This document shows, piece by piece, positions 42,610-51,155 of a stretch of DNA of 64,000 nt (the stretch's first letter is position 1; every line of letters begins with the position of its first letter). Where the stretch lies: NCBI GenBank assembly GCA_020160915.1, contig JAIUPK010000001.1, forward strand, positions 62,001 to 126,000, given 5' to 3'. A program made the position numbers and the translations under genes. This stretch comes from Actinomycetota bacterium (GTDB lineage Bacteria; Actinomycetota; Actinomycetes; Actinomycetales; Microbacteriaceae). The notes below the pieces were generated by a model, which was given only the letters and a program-made list of their open reading frames with translations, ran no database searches and was not told the origin of the DNA.

Positions 42610-45381
42610 CTAGTCGAGGCGCACTCGGCGTGCCGATCCGTCCTCGTTGAGCTGCCAGCACTGACCCGGCGCAAGAGGCGGGGGCAGCTGCCGGGACCTC
42701 GTGATCGCGCGGAAGTCGGCGGGGGTGCATCCGTCGAGAATGATGTCGGCCTGGGTTCGCAGGGCCGCTACCGCCCCCCATCGTGACTGCCACTCGTCGA
42801 GATCGCCGACGATTGTCACGCCGGGAAGAGCCACCGATCGGAGTTCGGGTCCGACGTCGGCGAGCGCAACTGCCGACGGCCACCTGGCCAACAGTGGTGC
42901 GACCCGGCTCGTCACGATGGCTCGCGCGCGCCGCGGGTCCAGTAGCGGCGCGACCGTCGGCCCGGTCACCGGTAGGGGCGGCGGGTCGGCCACCACCTGC
43001 ATCCACTGCCCACGCCACAGTCCGCGCCCGGCGGGGAGTGCCGCGACGAACTGGCCACCCTCTCCCCCGGCCATCACGAAGTCCTGGCGGGAGGAATGGC
43101 GCAGCAGGAGCCGGCCGGGCACCAGCGCTGCGAGCCCCTGGGACTCCCCCGTGATCCTCTGGGCGCTGAGCAGGGCCGTGATGCCCCGCCCCGGGCCCTC
43201 CCGGAGCAGGCGGGCCAGCAAATCCACGAATGCCGCTCGGTACTCTCCCGTGAACCGCGGAACCACTGCGTCGAGGTCGTCCAGAACGACACACGTCGCC
43301 GTGGACGCTGGGGTGTCAAGGGCTGCGACGAGATCGGTGATCACATCCCATGCTCCGTCGGGCTCAGCGGGAACGACCCGAATGCCAGGGTGACCGGTGG
43401 CCAGAGCGCGCAGCGCCGTCGACTTGCCGCTGGCGGGCGAACCGAGCACGAGCAGAGAACCCTCTGCCTCGAGGCTGTGGATGGCCGGCTCCTGATGCTG
43501 CTCGGATGGCAGGTCGACGAGGCCGAAACATCCGATGCCGTCGCGCGGAAGGGCGGCAGCCTTCAGCACGGCAGGAAGAGGCTCGCACCACGGCCGACGC
43601 GGCGGCGGAGAATCACTCCATCGTTGCGTGACGAGCGCGACGTCAGCCCCTGAGGCGAGGGCGAACTGAACCGAGCGTGGTGCTTCACCGGCGAGCCTGA
43701 GGACTCCGCGCCCGCGCGCCGTGAGTGGGATCCCCGCGGCGTCGTCGCACCCCACAACGGCCGAGCTGTCGGCTCGGTTGTTCACCCGAAGCGACACCCT
43801 CAGGTCGGCATTCGCCAGGACCCCGTCGCGAACGGCGCCCGCCGGCCGCTGCGTGCAGAGCACGAGGTGCATACCCAGCGAGCGCCCTCGCGCAGCGAGA
43901 TCGGCGAACAGCCCGTGCAGATCGGGATGCTCGGCGAGCATCGCCGCGAATTCATCGACCACGATGACCAGCCGGGGAAGCGAGTCGATCTGTTCGATGG
44001 AACGAGCCCCACTGGTCACCAGCAGACGCTCCCGGTGACGCACCTCGGCCCGCAGGCTGTCGAGCGCGCGCGCCGCCATCATCGCGTCCAGATCGGTGAT
44101 GATGCCGACGGTGTGCGGCAACCGAGCGAGAGCCGCGAACGTCGCCCCGCCCTTGTAGTCGATGAGCAGGAATGTGACGTGCTGCGGGGACCGCGACGCG
44201 GCCATGGCCAGTATCCACGCGACCAGCAGCTCGCTCTTGCCGCTTCCGGTGGTGCCCCCGATGACCGCGTGTGGACCGTGGGCCACCAGATCCAGCGTGA
44301 CCGAGCCGCCAGCGTCCACACCGGGCTCGCACGCGAGGGAGGCGACATCGGCAACCTCAGCCGGCCGCAGGAGCGGCGCGAGCTCGACGGCATCCGGCAG
44401 CAGGGCATGAGGAGACGTCATGCCCTCGCGGGCGGCATCCCGAGACAGGCGGAGGGCCCACGCCGCCGCCTCGATCTCGGTGACCGGCAGCGGGTGAAGC
44501 GGATGACGATGGTCGGCGTCGGGATGACTCAGGATACGCAACTGCCCGTCCACGACACCGAGCACGATGGAGCAGGCGCCGGGGAGATGAGCTGGTGTTT
44601 CGGCAACGGCAACGATGGCCAGCGGTACCGCTTCGCCCCTCTGACCGAACTCGACGAGGGAGCCGGGCACGCTCGTCGCCGCGGCTTCGTGGGGCAGGTC
44701 GTCAAGCCACGCGTCGAATGGTGCAGAACTTGCCGACCGCCAGCAGTCCGACGGGGATAGTCTCCGTGCGAGCTGGACGGCGATTCCGCGGGCGATCGCC
44801 CGGGCAAACACGGGCGGGCCGCTCACACCGATGCCGAGACGCGCGTCGACTGCCATCGGTGCACCTTCGAGCACCCTGGCCTGATCGGCGAGGTCGGCGA
44901 TGGCTCGGTCCGAATCGGACGGCGGACCGGAGACGCGAGCTGGAGGCGAATCCACCGGCAGCATGCTCGGAATCGATGCGGTTCCGACGACAACCAGAAT
45001 CGGAGACCGCCCATCGCCCCGCCAGCGATGAGGGTCTGGCCCCTCGTGTGCGACAAGCCGTGCGGGATCCGGGCTCGCGTCGAACAACCTGGTGCGCTCG
45101 TCGGCGTGGCGCCGCTCGATCTCGTGCGCGACCCGATCCCGATCGATCGCGAAGCGCGTGGTCTCGCGACGGCGCAGCTTGCGGGCAGTCCAGCGTGAAT
45201 CGAAGTATCCGGCAATCGCGGTGGCGGGCCCGAGCGCCGCGAATGCGAGAGTGAAGGCCGATCCTGTGACGACGAAGATTCCGACGGCGAGAATCACCGG
45301 CGCGGAGGCGGCAATGATCGGAAAGCGGAAGGGCGCCGGACGTTCGGGCGGGAGGGGCAGCTCGAGCGGTACCGGAGTCAC
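42610..45381 (-). CDS. EccC/EssC-like FtsK/SpoIIIE ATPase (type VII secretion type)
   Basis: 923 aa from GTG 45381; no clear ribosome site decides this start. Two N-terminal membrane helices (about 20-60) are followed by a linker and two FtsK/SpoIIIE ATPase modules. Module 1 has VIGGTTGSGKSELL (Lys382), VIVVDEFAAML near residue 470 and GMHLVLCTQRPAGAV, all close to EccC/EssC module 1. Module 2 has LGSPASGKST (Lys653) and VVLDDLDAV, with Asp in place of the Walker B Glu. Canonical EccC has three modules, so this one is shorter. It is the last gene of the cluster. It is likely a membrane-bound protein-export motor; the substrate is unknown and no WXG100 gene is nearby. Confidence 0.85.
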   Translation of the reverse strand: MTPVPLELPLPPERPAPFRFPIIAASAPVILAVGIFVVTGSAFTLAFAALGPATAIAGYFDSRWTARKLRRRETTRFAIDRDRVAHEIERRHADERTRLFDASPDPARLVAHEGPDPHRWRGDGRSPILVVVGTASIPSMLPVDSPPARVSGPPSDSDRAIADLADQARVLEGAPMAVDARLGIGVSGPPVFARAIARGIAVQLARRLSPSDCWRSASSAPFDAWLDDLPHEAAATSVPGSLVEFGQRGEAVPLAIVAVAETPAHLPGACSIVLGVVDGQLRILSHPDADHRHPLHPLPVTEIEAAAWALRLSRDAAREGMTSPHALLPDAVELAPLLRPAEVADVASLACEPGVDAGGSVTLDLVAHGPHAVIGGTTGSGKSELLVAWILAMAASRSPQHVTFLLIDYKGGATFAALARLPHTVGIITDLDAMMAARALDSLRAEVRHRERLLVTSGARSIEQIDSLPRLVIVVDEFAAMLAEHPDLHGLFADLAARGRSLGMHLVLCTQRPAGAVRDGVLANADLRVSLRVNNRADSSAVVGCDDAAGIPLTARGRGVLRLAGEAPRSVQFALASGADVALVTQRWSDSPPPRRPWCEPLPAVLKAAALPRDGIGCFGLVDLPSEQHQEPAIHSLEAEGSLLVLGSPASGKSTALRALATGHPGIRVVPAEPDGAWDVITDLVAALDTPASTATCVVLDDLDAVVPRFTGEYRAAFVDLLARLLREGPGRGITALLSAQRITGESQGLAALVPGRLLLRHSSRQDFVMAGGEGGQFVAALPAGRGLWRGQWMQVVADPPPLPVTGPTVAPLLDPRRARAIVTSRVAPLLARWPSAVALADVGPELRSVALPGVTIVGDLDEWQSRWGAVAALRTQADIILDGCTPADFRAITRSRQLPPPLAPGQCWQLNEDGSARRVRLD

Positions 45382-45471
45382 CTTCCCACAACACCATGCG
45401 GGCGCTCTCGTCAGAACGGCATCGCGCTGCGTCGTGCAGAAATCGGTGCAGCGCCGGATGGTGCGGAGGTG

Positions 45472-46431
45472 TCAGCTGACCACGAAGAACTGCTCGCCGA
45501 TGTCCACCCGGGTGCCACGAACGATGCGGTAGCGCTTGCCCGGTTCGCAGCGCCGGGGCTGGGCATCGGGTTCGCGCACCACGGTTCCGTTGCCGGAGTA
45601 CCGATCGCTGATCCAGAACGCACCACCGTCCTGGCCGAACTCGAGGTGTGTCTTGGATACCGACTTGCCGGGATCGGAGATGGCGACGAGCGCGTCGAAG
45701 TATTCGCCCGGCTCGGGCATCGGATTGCGCCCGAGCAGACCGGCGCTGGTCACACTCACACTCTCGCCGGTGCTGAACTGAAGGACGAAACGCTCCCCAC
45801 GCCGACTTCGATCCACGATGCGGGTGTCATCGATGTCGTCATACTCGCCGCGTGCGGAATCCCCCGGGTTCTCACTGATCTCGACTGAGGGGGCGTGCAG
45901 TGGCGCGCCGGCCGGAGTACCCCACGGAAATGGATCCAGGGCGACGGTATCGCGCGGCCGATTGGAGGCGGACTGTCTAACGAAGCCACACTCGGGGCAG
46001 AAGATGTCGGCGGCATCAAGCCGAGTGCCGCACTGCGCACAGGATTCCGGCTGAACACTCGAGGATGGCGCCGGATCGTCCGCGAAGTCGTGCTGGGGTT
46101 GAGGCTCAGGCTGAGGGACGACCTCCGGTTCCGGTTCCGGTTCCGGTTCCGGCGATACGTCAACCACGGGTTCCGGTTCCGGCTCAACCTCAGGCTCCGG
46201 TTCCGGCTCAACCCCAGGCTCACGTTCCGGCTCGAGTTCAGATCCGGAGAGGATGTGGGCTTCGTCACGCACTGACGACCCCGGCTCGACCAGCTCGGCG
46301 CCCTCGTGCACCGGCGTGGCCGTCGGCGCCGGCGTGGTCCTCGGCGTCGCCGCGCTCGCGACGGATCGGCCACATTCGCCGCAGAACATCGCCCCCAACG
46401 GAAGCTCTGTCGCGCAGTAGGAGCAGTTCAC
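45472..46431 (-). CDS. Zinc-ribbon and FHA domain protein
   Basis: 319 aa from GTG 46431, with AGGA 6 bases upstream. A zinc ribbon opens the chain (CSYCATELPLGAMFCGECG) and a second follows (CAQCGTRLDAADIFCPECG, near residues 135-155). Between them lies a Glu-Pro repeat region of about 60 residues, encoded by GGTTCC-type tandem hexamers (46120-46250). The C-terminal FHA domain (about 225-319) has GLLGRNP, SVSKTHLEF and SGNGTVV; it binds phosphothreonine. The EssC ATPases of Firmicutes carry FHA domains fused at their N-terminus. Here a separate FHA gene directly precedes the ATPase gene, supporting partnership. Confidence 0.88.
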   Translation of the reverse strand: MNCSYCATELPLGAMFCGECGRSVASAATPRTTPAPTATPVHEGAELVEPGSSVRDEAHILSGSELEPEREPGVEPEPEPEVEPEPEPVVDVSPEPEPEPEPEVVPQPEPQPQHDFADDPAPSSSVQPESCAQCGTRLDAADIFCPECGFVRQSASNRPRDTVALDPFPWGTPAGAPLHAPSVEISENPGDSARGEYDDIDDTRIVDRSRRGERFVLQFSTGESVSVTSAGLLGRNPMPEPGEYFDALVAISDPGKSVSKTHLEFGQDGGAFWISDRYSGNGTVVREPDAQPRRCEPGKRYRIVRGTRVDIGEQFFVVS

Positions 46432-46440
46432 GGTGCAGTC

Positions 46441-48723
46441 CTATCGCTTGAACAGGTCTCTGACACTATAACCACCGAGTGAGCGAAGCGAGATTCGTGC
46501 CTTCAGTCTCTGCCAGCGGGTGAGTCCCTCGTCGAGTGACACGTGCAGCTCATCCACTGCCCGCCACACGCTGTCGACATCGGATGCCGCCGACTCATCC
46601 GGCGAGAAGATCGCCCGATCGGCAACCGCCGCCAGAACCTGGGACTGGACACCGCCCGCGATAGTAGCCACTTCACTGCGCGTGGCGGATGCGGCGGGGC
46701 TGAGTCCGTGATCGATGACGGCGTCCTCGAACTCCTGCCAACCCCCGCTGATCTGTTCGATGGCGCTGGGAGCGTGCCTGCGCAAACGCCGCCGCCGGAG
46801 CTTGGCGGCGATGATCAACAGGAACGGCGCCACGACGATTGCTGCGGCCAGCAGCACCCAGCCGATCACGCGGAGCAGCACCAGCAGGACCTGGAGCACC
46901 GGATCGAGATCGGGCGGAAGCTCCTGCTCGCTGTCGGGAGTGGTCTGTCGGTCGAACCGTTCGGAGTCCACGACGGGCGGGGGAACGATTGTGGGAGGAC
47001 GCGACACCTGTGCATTGTCGGGAGGCTGCTCATCCGGGATCTCTCGCAACGGCGGAGTGGGGTCGAGGGCCACCCACCCGAACTGGGCCGTGCTGACCTC
47101 GATCCATGCCGACACGTCTGACCCCCGCACCACCCCGGACTGGGGCTGGAACCCGAGGACGACACGGGCCGGAAAGCCGAGCTGATCGGCCATGAGCGCC
47201 GCGGCCACCGCGTACTGCTCCGCGTCGCCGATCATTCGCGGCGCACTGAGCAGCTCGGCGATGCGGTCAGCGGCATGGCCGGAGCGGCTGGCGGGCTCGT
47301 CCGCGCCGACTCCGTGACTGATGTACCCCTCGGCGGTGAGGCCGGCGATCATCGCGACGAGCTTCGGGCCGGCACCATCGACATCCGCGGTGTACTCGTC
47401 GAGCTTGGTCGCGACCTCCGCAGGGACCGAACTCGGGGTGGGCACCGTGGCCGAGCCGGGCGTCAGAGTGTCCCACTGGTCGTCCGTCGGCTGGCGCGGT
47501 ACTACAGCGGTAAGGGTGTACGAATCGCCCTGGCTCAGGCCTCCGATGACTGCCGCTGTGCCCGTCACGTCGTTGTAGTAGAACGCGTTGCGCAGATCAG
47601 CGGCGTCGCCACCGGCGAACTCGATCGACTCGAACTGACCGATCGTGGGTAGCCAGACTCCGGAGTAGGCGTCGATGGTGACGGTGACGCTCACCCGATC
47701 GCCGCTCACGCCCGACTGGTCGAATCGGTAGGGAACCCGGGTGAATGAGCCCGACTCCGTGCTGACGTCGCCGCTCCCGACGGAGAAGACGATGCCGTCG
47801 TAGGTGTCCAAGGTGGCGAGGCGGATGCGATCGCCGGCCGCCAGGCCGTCCACCGAGAACTGAGACGCGTCCACCTGGTTTGGGCGCCAGAAGCTACGGA
47901 ATCCGGCGAGCGGACTGACGTAGTCCCGCGGATCGAAGGGCTGAACGATGGTCGTGCGAAGAACAGTGCGATCGGCGGACGGAGGAAGCGCAGCGGCACC
48001 CGCGACAGCCCCCACGGATGCCACCGCCATGATGACACCAGCAGCGACCACCGTGCGCAGGCCTGCTATCGGAGTCTCGGCACCGCCAGCGCCGTCACCG
48101 GTTCGGCTGAGGAGCATCCTGATCGCCGTCCGGCGTCGATACCACCGAAACCACACGAGCCAGAAGAGCACGATGACCATGAGGGCGATCGGGGCGATCA
48201 GCGGCCGGTCGGGGAACTCGGGACCGAACGCAGTTGCAACGATGAACACGACGATCGGGGCGAGCACACCGAGTTCGCCCCACTGCGCGCGCAGCGCAAC
48301 CGTCAGGCCCACGACGGTGCTCACAAGCACCAGTACGAATGCGGGAACCAGCAGCGCCTCATAGTCACCCACGGGAAGGGTGATCGTGAGAAGTTGCTTC
48401 CACCCGAGGGCGACGCCGGCGACAAGATCGATAAGCCCCTCGAGAGTCGGCAGAACGCCGAACTGGGTCTTGGACGGCACGGCAACCGGTACTCCGACAG
48501 CGAAGAACCCCACAACGGTCGCGAGCATCACGACGAAAGCCGGCCACCGGAATAGTGCTCCGAGGATGGCGATCAGGGTTCCCACCGCGAGGGCGACCGC
48601 CACCATCACGAGGAACGCCGTGCTCGCGTAGATGGGCCAGAGTGCGCTGGCCGCCACCACTGTCGCCAGCCACAGCATGAGGGTGTTGACCGCCACCACC
48701 ATGGCGCTCGGCCGCGAGGACAT
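46441..48723 (-). CDS. Transglutaminase-like membrane protein, catalytic residues lost
   Basis: 760 aa. About six to seven membrane helices fill residues 1-245. An extracellular region with a transglutaminase core (about 440-560) follows, then one more helix near 620 and a cytoplasmic tail. The core aligns with GxCxxFA...RxVxGY...HAWVE...WxxxDPTP. However, the nucleophile Cys is Ala501 (GDAEQYAVAAALMADQLGFPARVV) and the His is Ser538 (SDVSAWIEV); only Asp554 in LDPTP remains. The protein should be inactive as a peptidase or cross-linker and may bind peptides. The start overlaps the DUF58 stop (TGATG). Families of this type usually sit with MoxR and DUF58, as here. Confidence 0.88.
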   Translation of the reverse strand: MSSRPSAMVVAVNTLMLWLATVVAASALWPIYASTAFLVMVAVALAVGTLIAILGALFRWPAFVVMLATVVGFFAVGVPVAVPSKTQFGVLPTLEGLIDLVAGVALGWKQLLTITLPVGDYEALLVPAFVLVLVSTVVGLTVALRAQWGELGVLAPIVVFIVATAFGPEFPDRPLIAPIALMVIVLFWLVWFRWYRRRTAIRMLLSRTGDGAGGAETPIAGLRTVVAAGVIMAVASVGAVAGAAALPPSADRTVLRTTIVQPFDPRDYVSPLAGFRSFWRPNQVDASQFSVDGLAAGDRIRLATLDTYDGIVFSVGSGDVSTESGSFTRVPYRFDQSGVSGDRVSVTVTIDAYSGVWLPTIGQFESIEFAGGDAADLRNAFYYNDVTGTAAVIGGLSQGDSYTLTAVVPRQPTDDQWDTLTPGSATVPTPSSVPAEVATKLDEYTADVDGAGPKLVAMIAGLTAEGYISHGVGADEPASRSGHAADRIAELLSAPRMIGDAEQYAVAAALMADQLGFPARVVLGFQPQSGVVRGSDVSAWIEVSTAQFGWVALDPTPPLREIPDEQPPDNAQVSRPPTIVPPPVVDSERFDRQTTPDSEQELPPDLDPVLQVLLVLLRVIGWVLLAAAIVVAPFLLIIAAKLRRRRLRRHAPSAIEQISGGWQEFEDAVIDHGLSPAASATRSEVATIAGGVQSQVLAAVADRAIFSPDESAASDVDSVWRAVDELHVSLDEGLTRWQRLKARISLRSLGGYSVRDLFKR

Positions 48724-50159
48724 CAGGCAGCCACCGATCGCGCGAGAGACTTCTGCAGGTCCTCGAGATACCCGATCGTTAGCACGCTGAGGCCCGAGAC
48801 CCGCCGCAGGCCCGGGGTTCGGTCGGGGTCGCAGACAATCGCGATCACCTCGACGCCCACCGGGAACGCGACCGAAGCCGCGCGCAGTTCCTGCGGGTTG
48901 ACCGTGGACCCGCAGACAAGGAAGGCAACCGAGACACCGGTCGCCTGATCCCCCGCGACTTTCGCGACATCGGTGATGCTCAGGGCCGTCTCCGATTTCT
49001 CGACCACGGCGAGATCGTCGAGCAACCTCGACCTGGTCAGAGTCGACAGCAATCGCACCGCGAAGACCTTGCGTTTGGCGAATTGAGGCGTGTACTCGCT
49101 CGCCACAACCGAGACCGTACGGGCATCCCGAATGGCGCGAGCACCGAGCGAACCCGCAACACTCACCGCCATCTCGAACTCGGCGTCGGTTCCGTAGTCG
49201 GAACTCGCCAGACTCAACGCGACCACGAGATGACTGCGTCGGGTCTCCTCGAATTGCCGCACCATGTACTTGCCCGTGCGGGCGGTGGACTTCCAGTGGA
49301 TGTAGCGCCGCTCGTCGCCGGGAAGGTACTCACGGAGGGCGTGGAACGACACGTCGTTGTTGGACAGATCCCTCGTGGGCTTGCCCTCGAGGTCCCGGAT
49401 CAGCCCGGTGCTGAGGCTCGGGATGCCGATGGTGCGCGGATGAACGAACAGTTCGGCGACCTCCGCCCAGATCAGTTCGCGGCGAACGAGCCCCACGGGA
49501 TCGGCGCGCACAGTTCGCACGGGACCCACGGGCACGACACCTCGGCGCCCGGTGGGGATGGGGAACTCGCGTCGGACGCTGGCGCCGCGCGCCAGACCGG
49601 GAAGCACCAGTTCGGCCAATCCGGGGCCAACCGGCACCTCCACGGTCACGCCGAGGGCACGGCGTCGGCCGGGGTTGGTGGCAACGAGTTGGCCGGACGC
49701 CGGCTCGCCGACAACGACACGACTGTGTTCGACGGTCAGTGCGATGCTCACGGGGCTCCGCCCGATCAGGTAGAGGGCCGCAATGACGAGCATGGCCAGA
49801 CCCGCGAATCCCACGACGATGAGCTCGATCCAGCCCAGCCCGTAGCCGAACCCCAGCGTCAGCGGCACAAGCAGCACGACGGTCCACCCGAGTGGAGTGA
49901 CCACCGCAGCGACTCGCCCGAACACGCGGCTGAGAGCCGCACCGAATGCCGTTGCGAGCCGTACGACGGTGACTATCGCGTCGGCGAGGAATCCCGTGCG
50001 CTCGCCGACTATCCGGGTTCGCGCATTGGTGAGCCCCTTCGTTGACGTCGTCGAGTGAAGGTCTGTGCGCGATCCGGTCGTGCTGCCAGCGGGGCGCGAC
50101 GATGAGCGCGTCGATCCGCGAACGGATGACACGCTGCCGGGCACCTTCGCCCGAGCCAT
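48723..50159 (-). CDS. DUF58 membrane protein
   Basis: 478 aa. An Arg/Ser-rich N-terminal tail (about 1-75) precedes two membrane helices: GWTVVLLVPLTLGFGYGLG and IELIVVGFAGLAMLVIAALYLIG. The DUF58 core signature FHALREYLPGDERRYIHWKSTARTGKYMVRQF sits near residue 280, with a von Willebrand A-like fold predicted after it. DUF58 proteins partner with MoxR ATPases. The start shares TAATG with the moxR stop. Its role is unknown; it is probably an assembly or chaperone factor for membrane complexes. Confidence 0.9.
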   Translation of the reverse strand: MARAKVPGSVSSVRGSTRSSSRPAGSTTGSRTDLHSTTSTKGLTNARTRIVGERTGFLADAIVTVVRLATAFGAALSRVFGRVAAVVTPLGWTVVLLVPLTLGFGYGLGWIELIVVGFAGLAMLVIAALYLIGRSPVSIALTVEHSRVVVGEPASGQLVATNPGRRRALGVTVEVPVGPGLAELVLPGLARGASVRREFPIPTGRRGVVPVGPVRTVRADPVGLVRRELIWAEVAELFVHPRTIGIPSLSTGLIRDLEGKPTRDLSNNDVSFHALREYLPGDERRYIHWKSTARTGKYMVRQFEETRRSHLVVALSLASSDYGTDAEFEMAVSVAGSLGARAIRDARTVSVVASEYTPQFAKRKVFAVRLLSTLTRSRLLDDLAVVEKSETALSITDVAKVAGDQATGVSVAFLVCGSTVNPQELRAASVAFPVGVEVIAIVCDPDRTPGLRRVSGLSVLTIGYLEDLQKSLARSVAA

Positions 50160-51130
50160 TACACGGCTTGCCGCTCGCTCGGCGGGGGCGTCTCGATCAG
50201 GATCTGGCCCATGATGCTGGGCGCGGTGACACCGTCGAACTCAGCTTCCGGGTCGATGATCAGTCGGTGGGCGAGCACCGGCTCGGCGAGCGCCTTGACG
50301 TCGTCCGGAATCACGTAGTGGCGACCGCTCGCGGCTGCCAGCGTCTTCGCCGTGCGGATGAGGGCGAGCGCTCCCCGCACACTGGCGCCCAGCCGGACTT
50401 CGGACGCCGTGCGGGTCGCCTCCACCAACCGGCTCACGTAGTCGTTGATGGTCGGATCGACGTGAACCGTGCGAGCCAGTTGCCCCATCTCGACGACCAC
50501 ATCCGCGGTCACGATCGGGGGGACGACGACCTCGTGGGCCTTGTTGCCGGCGCCCTCGAGGATTCGCAGCGTCGACGAGTGGTCGGGGTATCCGATCGAC
50601 GCCTTCATGATGAAGCGGTCGAGTTGGGCTTCGGGTAGACGGTAGGTGCCGGCCTGCTCGATCGGATTCTGCGTGGCGATCACCATGAAGGGCGCTCCCA
50701 CCGGGTGGGTGACGCCATCGACCGTGACGTGTGCCTCCTCCATGACCTCCAGCAAGGCCGACTGGGTCTTCGGGCTCGCCCGGTTGATCTCGTCGGCGAG
50801 CACGATGTTTGCGAAGATCGGCCCCGCGTGGAATTCGAATGCCGACTTGGACTGGTCGTAGATGCTCACCCCCGTGATGTCGCCGGGAAGCAGGTCGGGA
50901 GTGAATTGGATGCGGCTGGTCGTGCCGGCGACGCTCTGCGCCATAGCCCTGGCGAACGAGGTCTTGCCGGTTCCCGGGAAGTCCTCGAGCAGCAGGTGCC
51001 CTTCAGAGAGCAACGCGGTGAAACCGAGTCGGATGACGAACGTCTTGCCCAGCAGTACCTGGTCGACGTTGGCCACCAGCCGGTTGAAGATGTCGGAGAA
51101 CCACGTCGCCTGCTCCGGTGTCATGGTCAT
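50159..51130 (-). CDS. MoxR-family AAA+ ATPase
   Basis: 323 aa from ATG 51130 (MTMTPEQATWF), with AGGG 7 bases upstream. An alternative ATG at 51163 overlaps the giant gene's 3' end by 8 bases but has no ribosome site. Walker A LEDFPGTGKTSFARAMA, Walker B IVLADEINRASPKTQSALLEVMEE, sensor 1 IATQNPIEQAGTYRLPEAQLDRF and the MoxR lid domain are seen. MoxR proteins act as chaperones that insert cofactors or assemble complexes together with VWA-type partners such as DUF58. Confidence 0.95.
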   Translation of the reverse strand: MTMTPEQATWFSDIFNRLVANVDQVLLGKTFVIRLGFTALLSEGHLLLEDFPGTGKTSFARAMAQSVAGTTSRIQFTPDLLPGDITGVSIYDQSKSAFEFHAGPIFANIVLADEINRASPKTQSALLEVMEEAHVTVDGVTHPVGAPFMVIATQNPIEQAGTYRLPEAQLDRFIMKASIGYPDHSSTLRILEGAGNKAHEVVVPPIVTADVVVEMGQLARTVHVDPTINDYVSRLVEATRTASEVRLGASVRGALALIRTAKTLAAASGRHYVIPDDVKALAEPVLAHRLIIDPEAEFDGVTAPSIMGQILIETPPPSERQAV

Positions 51131-51155
51131 GGAATGCCCTTCATTCGTGATGCTG

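Noticed and set aside
42610-45381. The FtsK-like ATPase as a DNA translocase or conjugation protein
   Set aside because: Module 1 motifs and two N-terminal helices match EccC/EssC better; there is no gamma domain, relaxase or mobile element.
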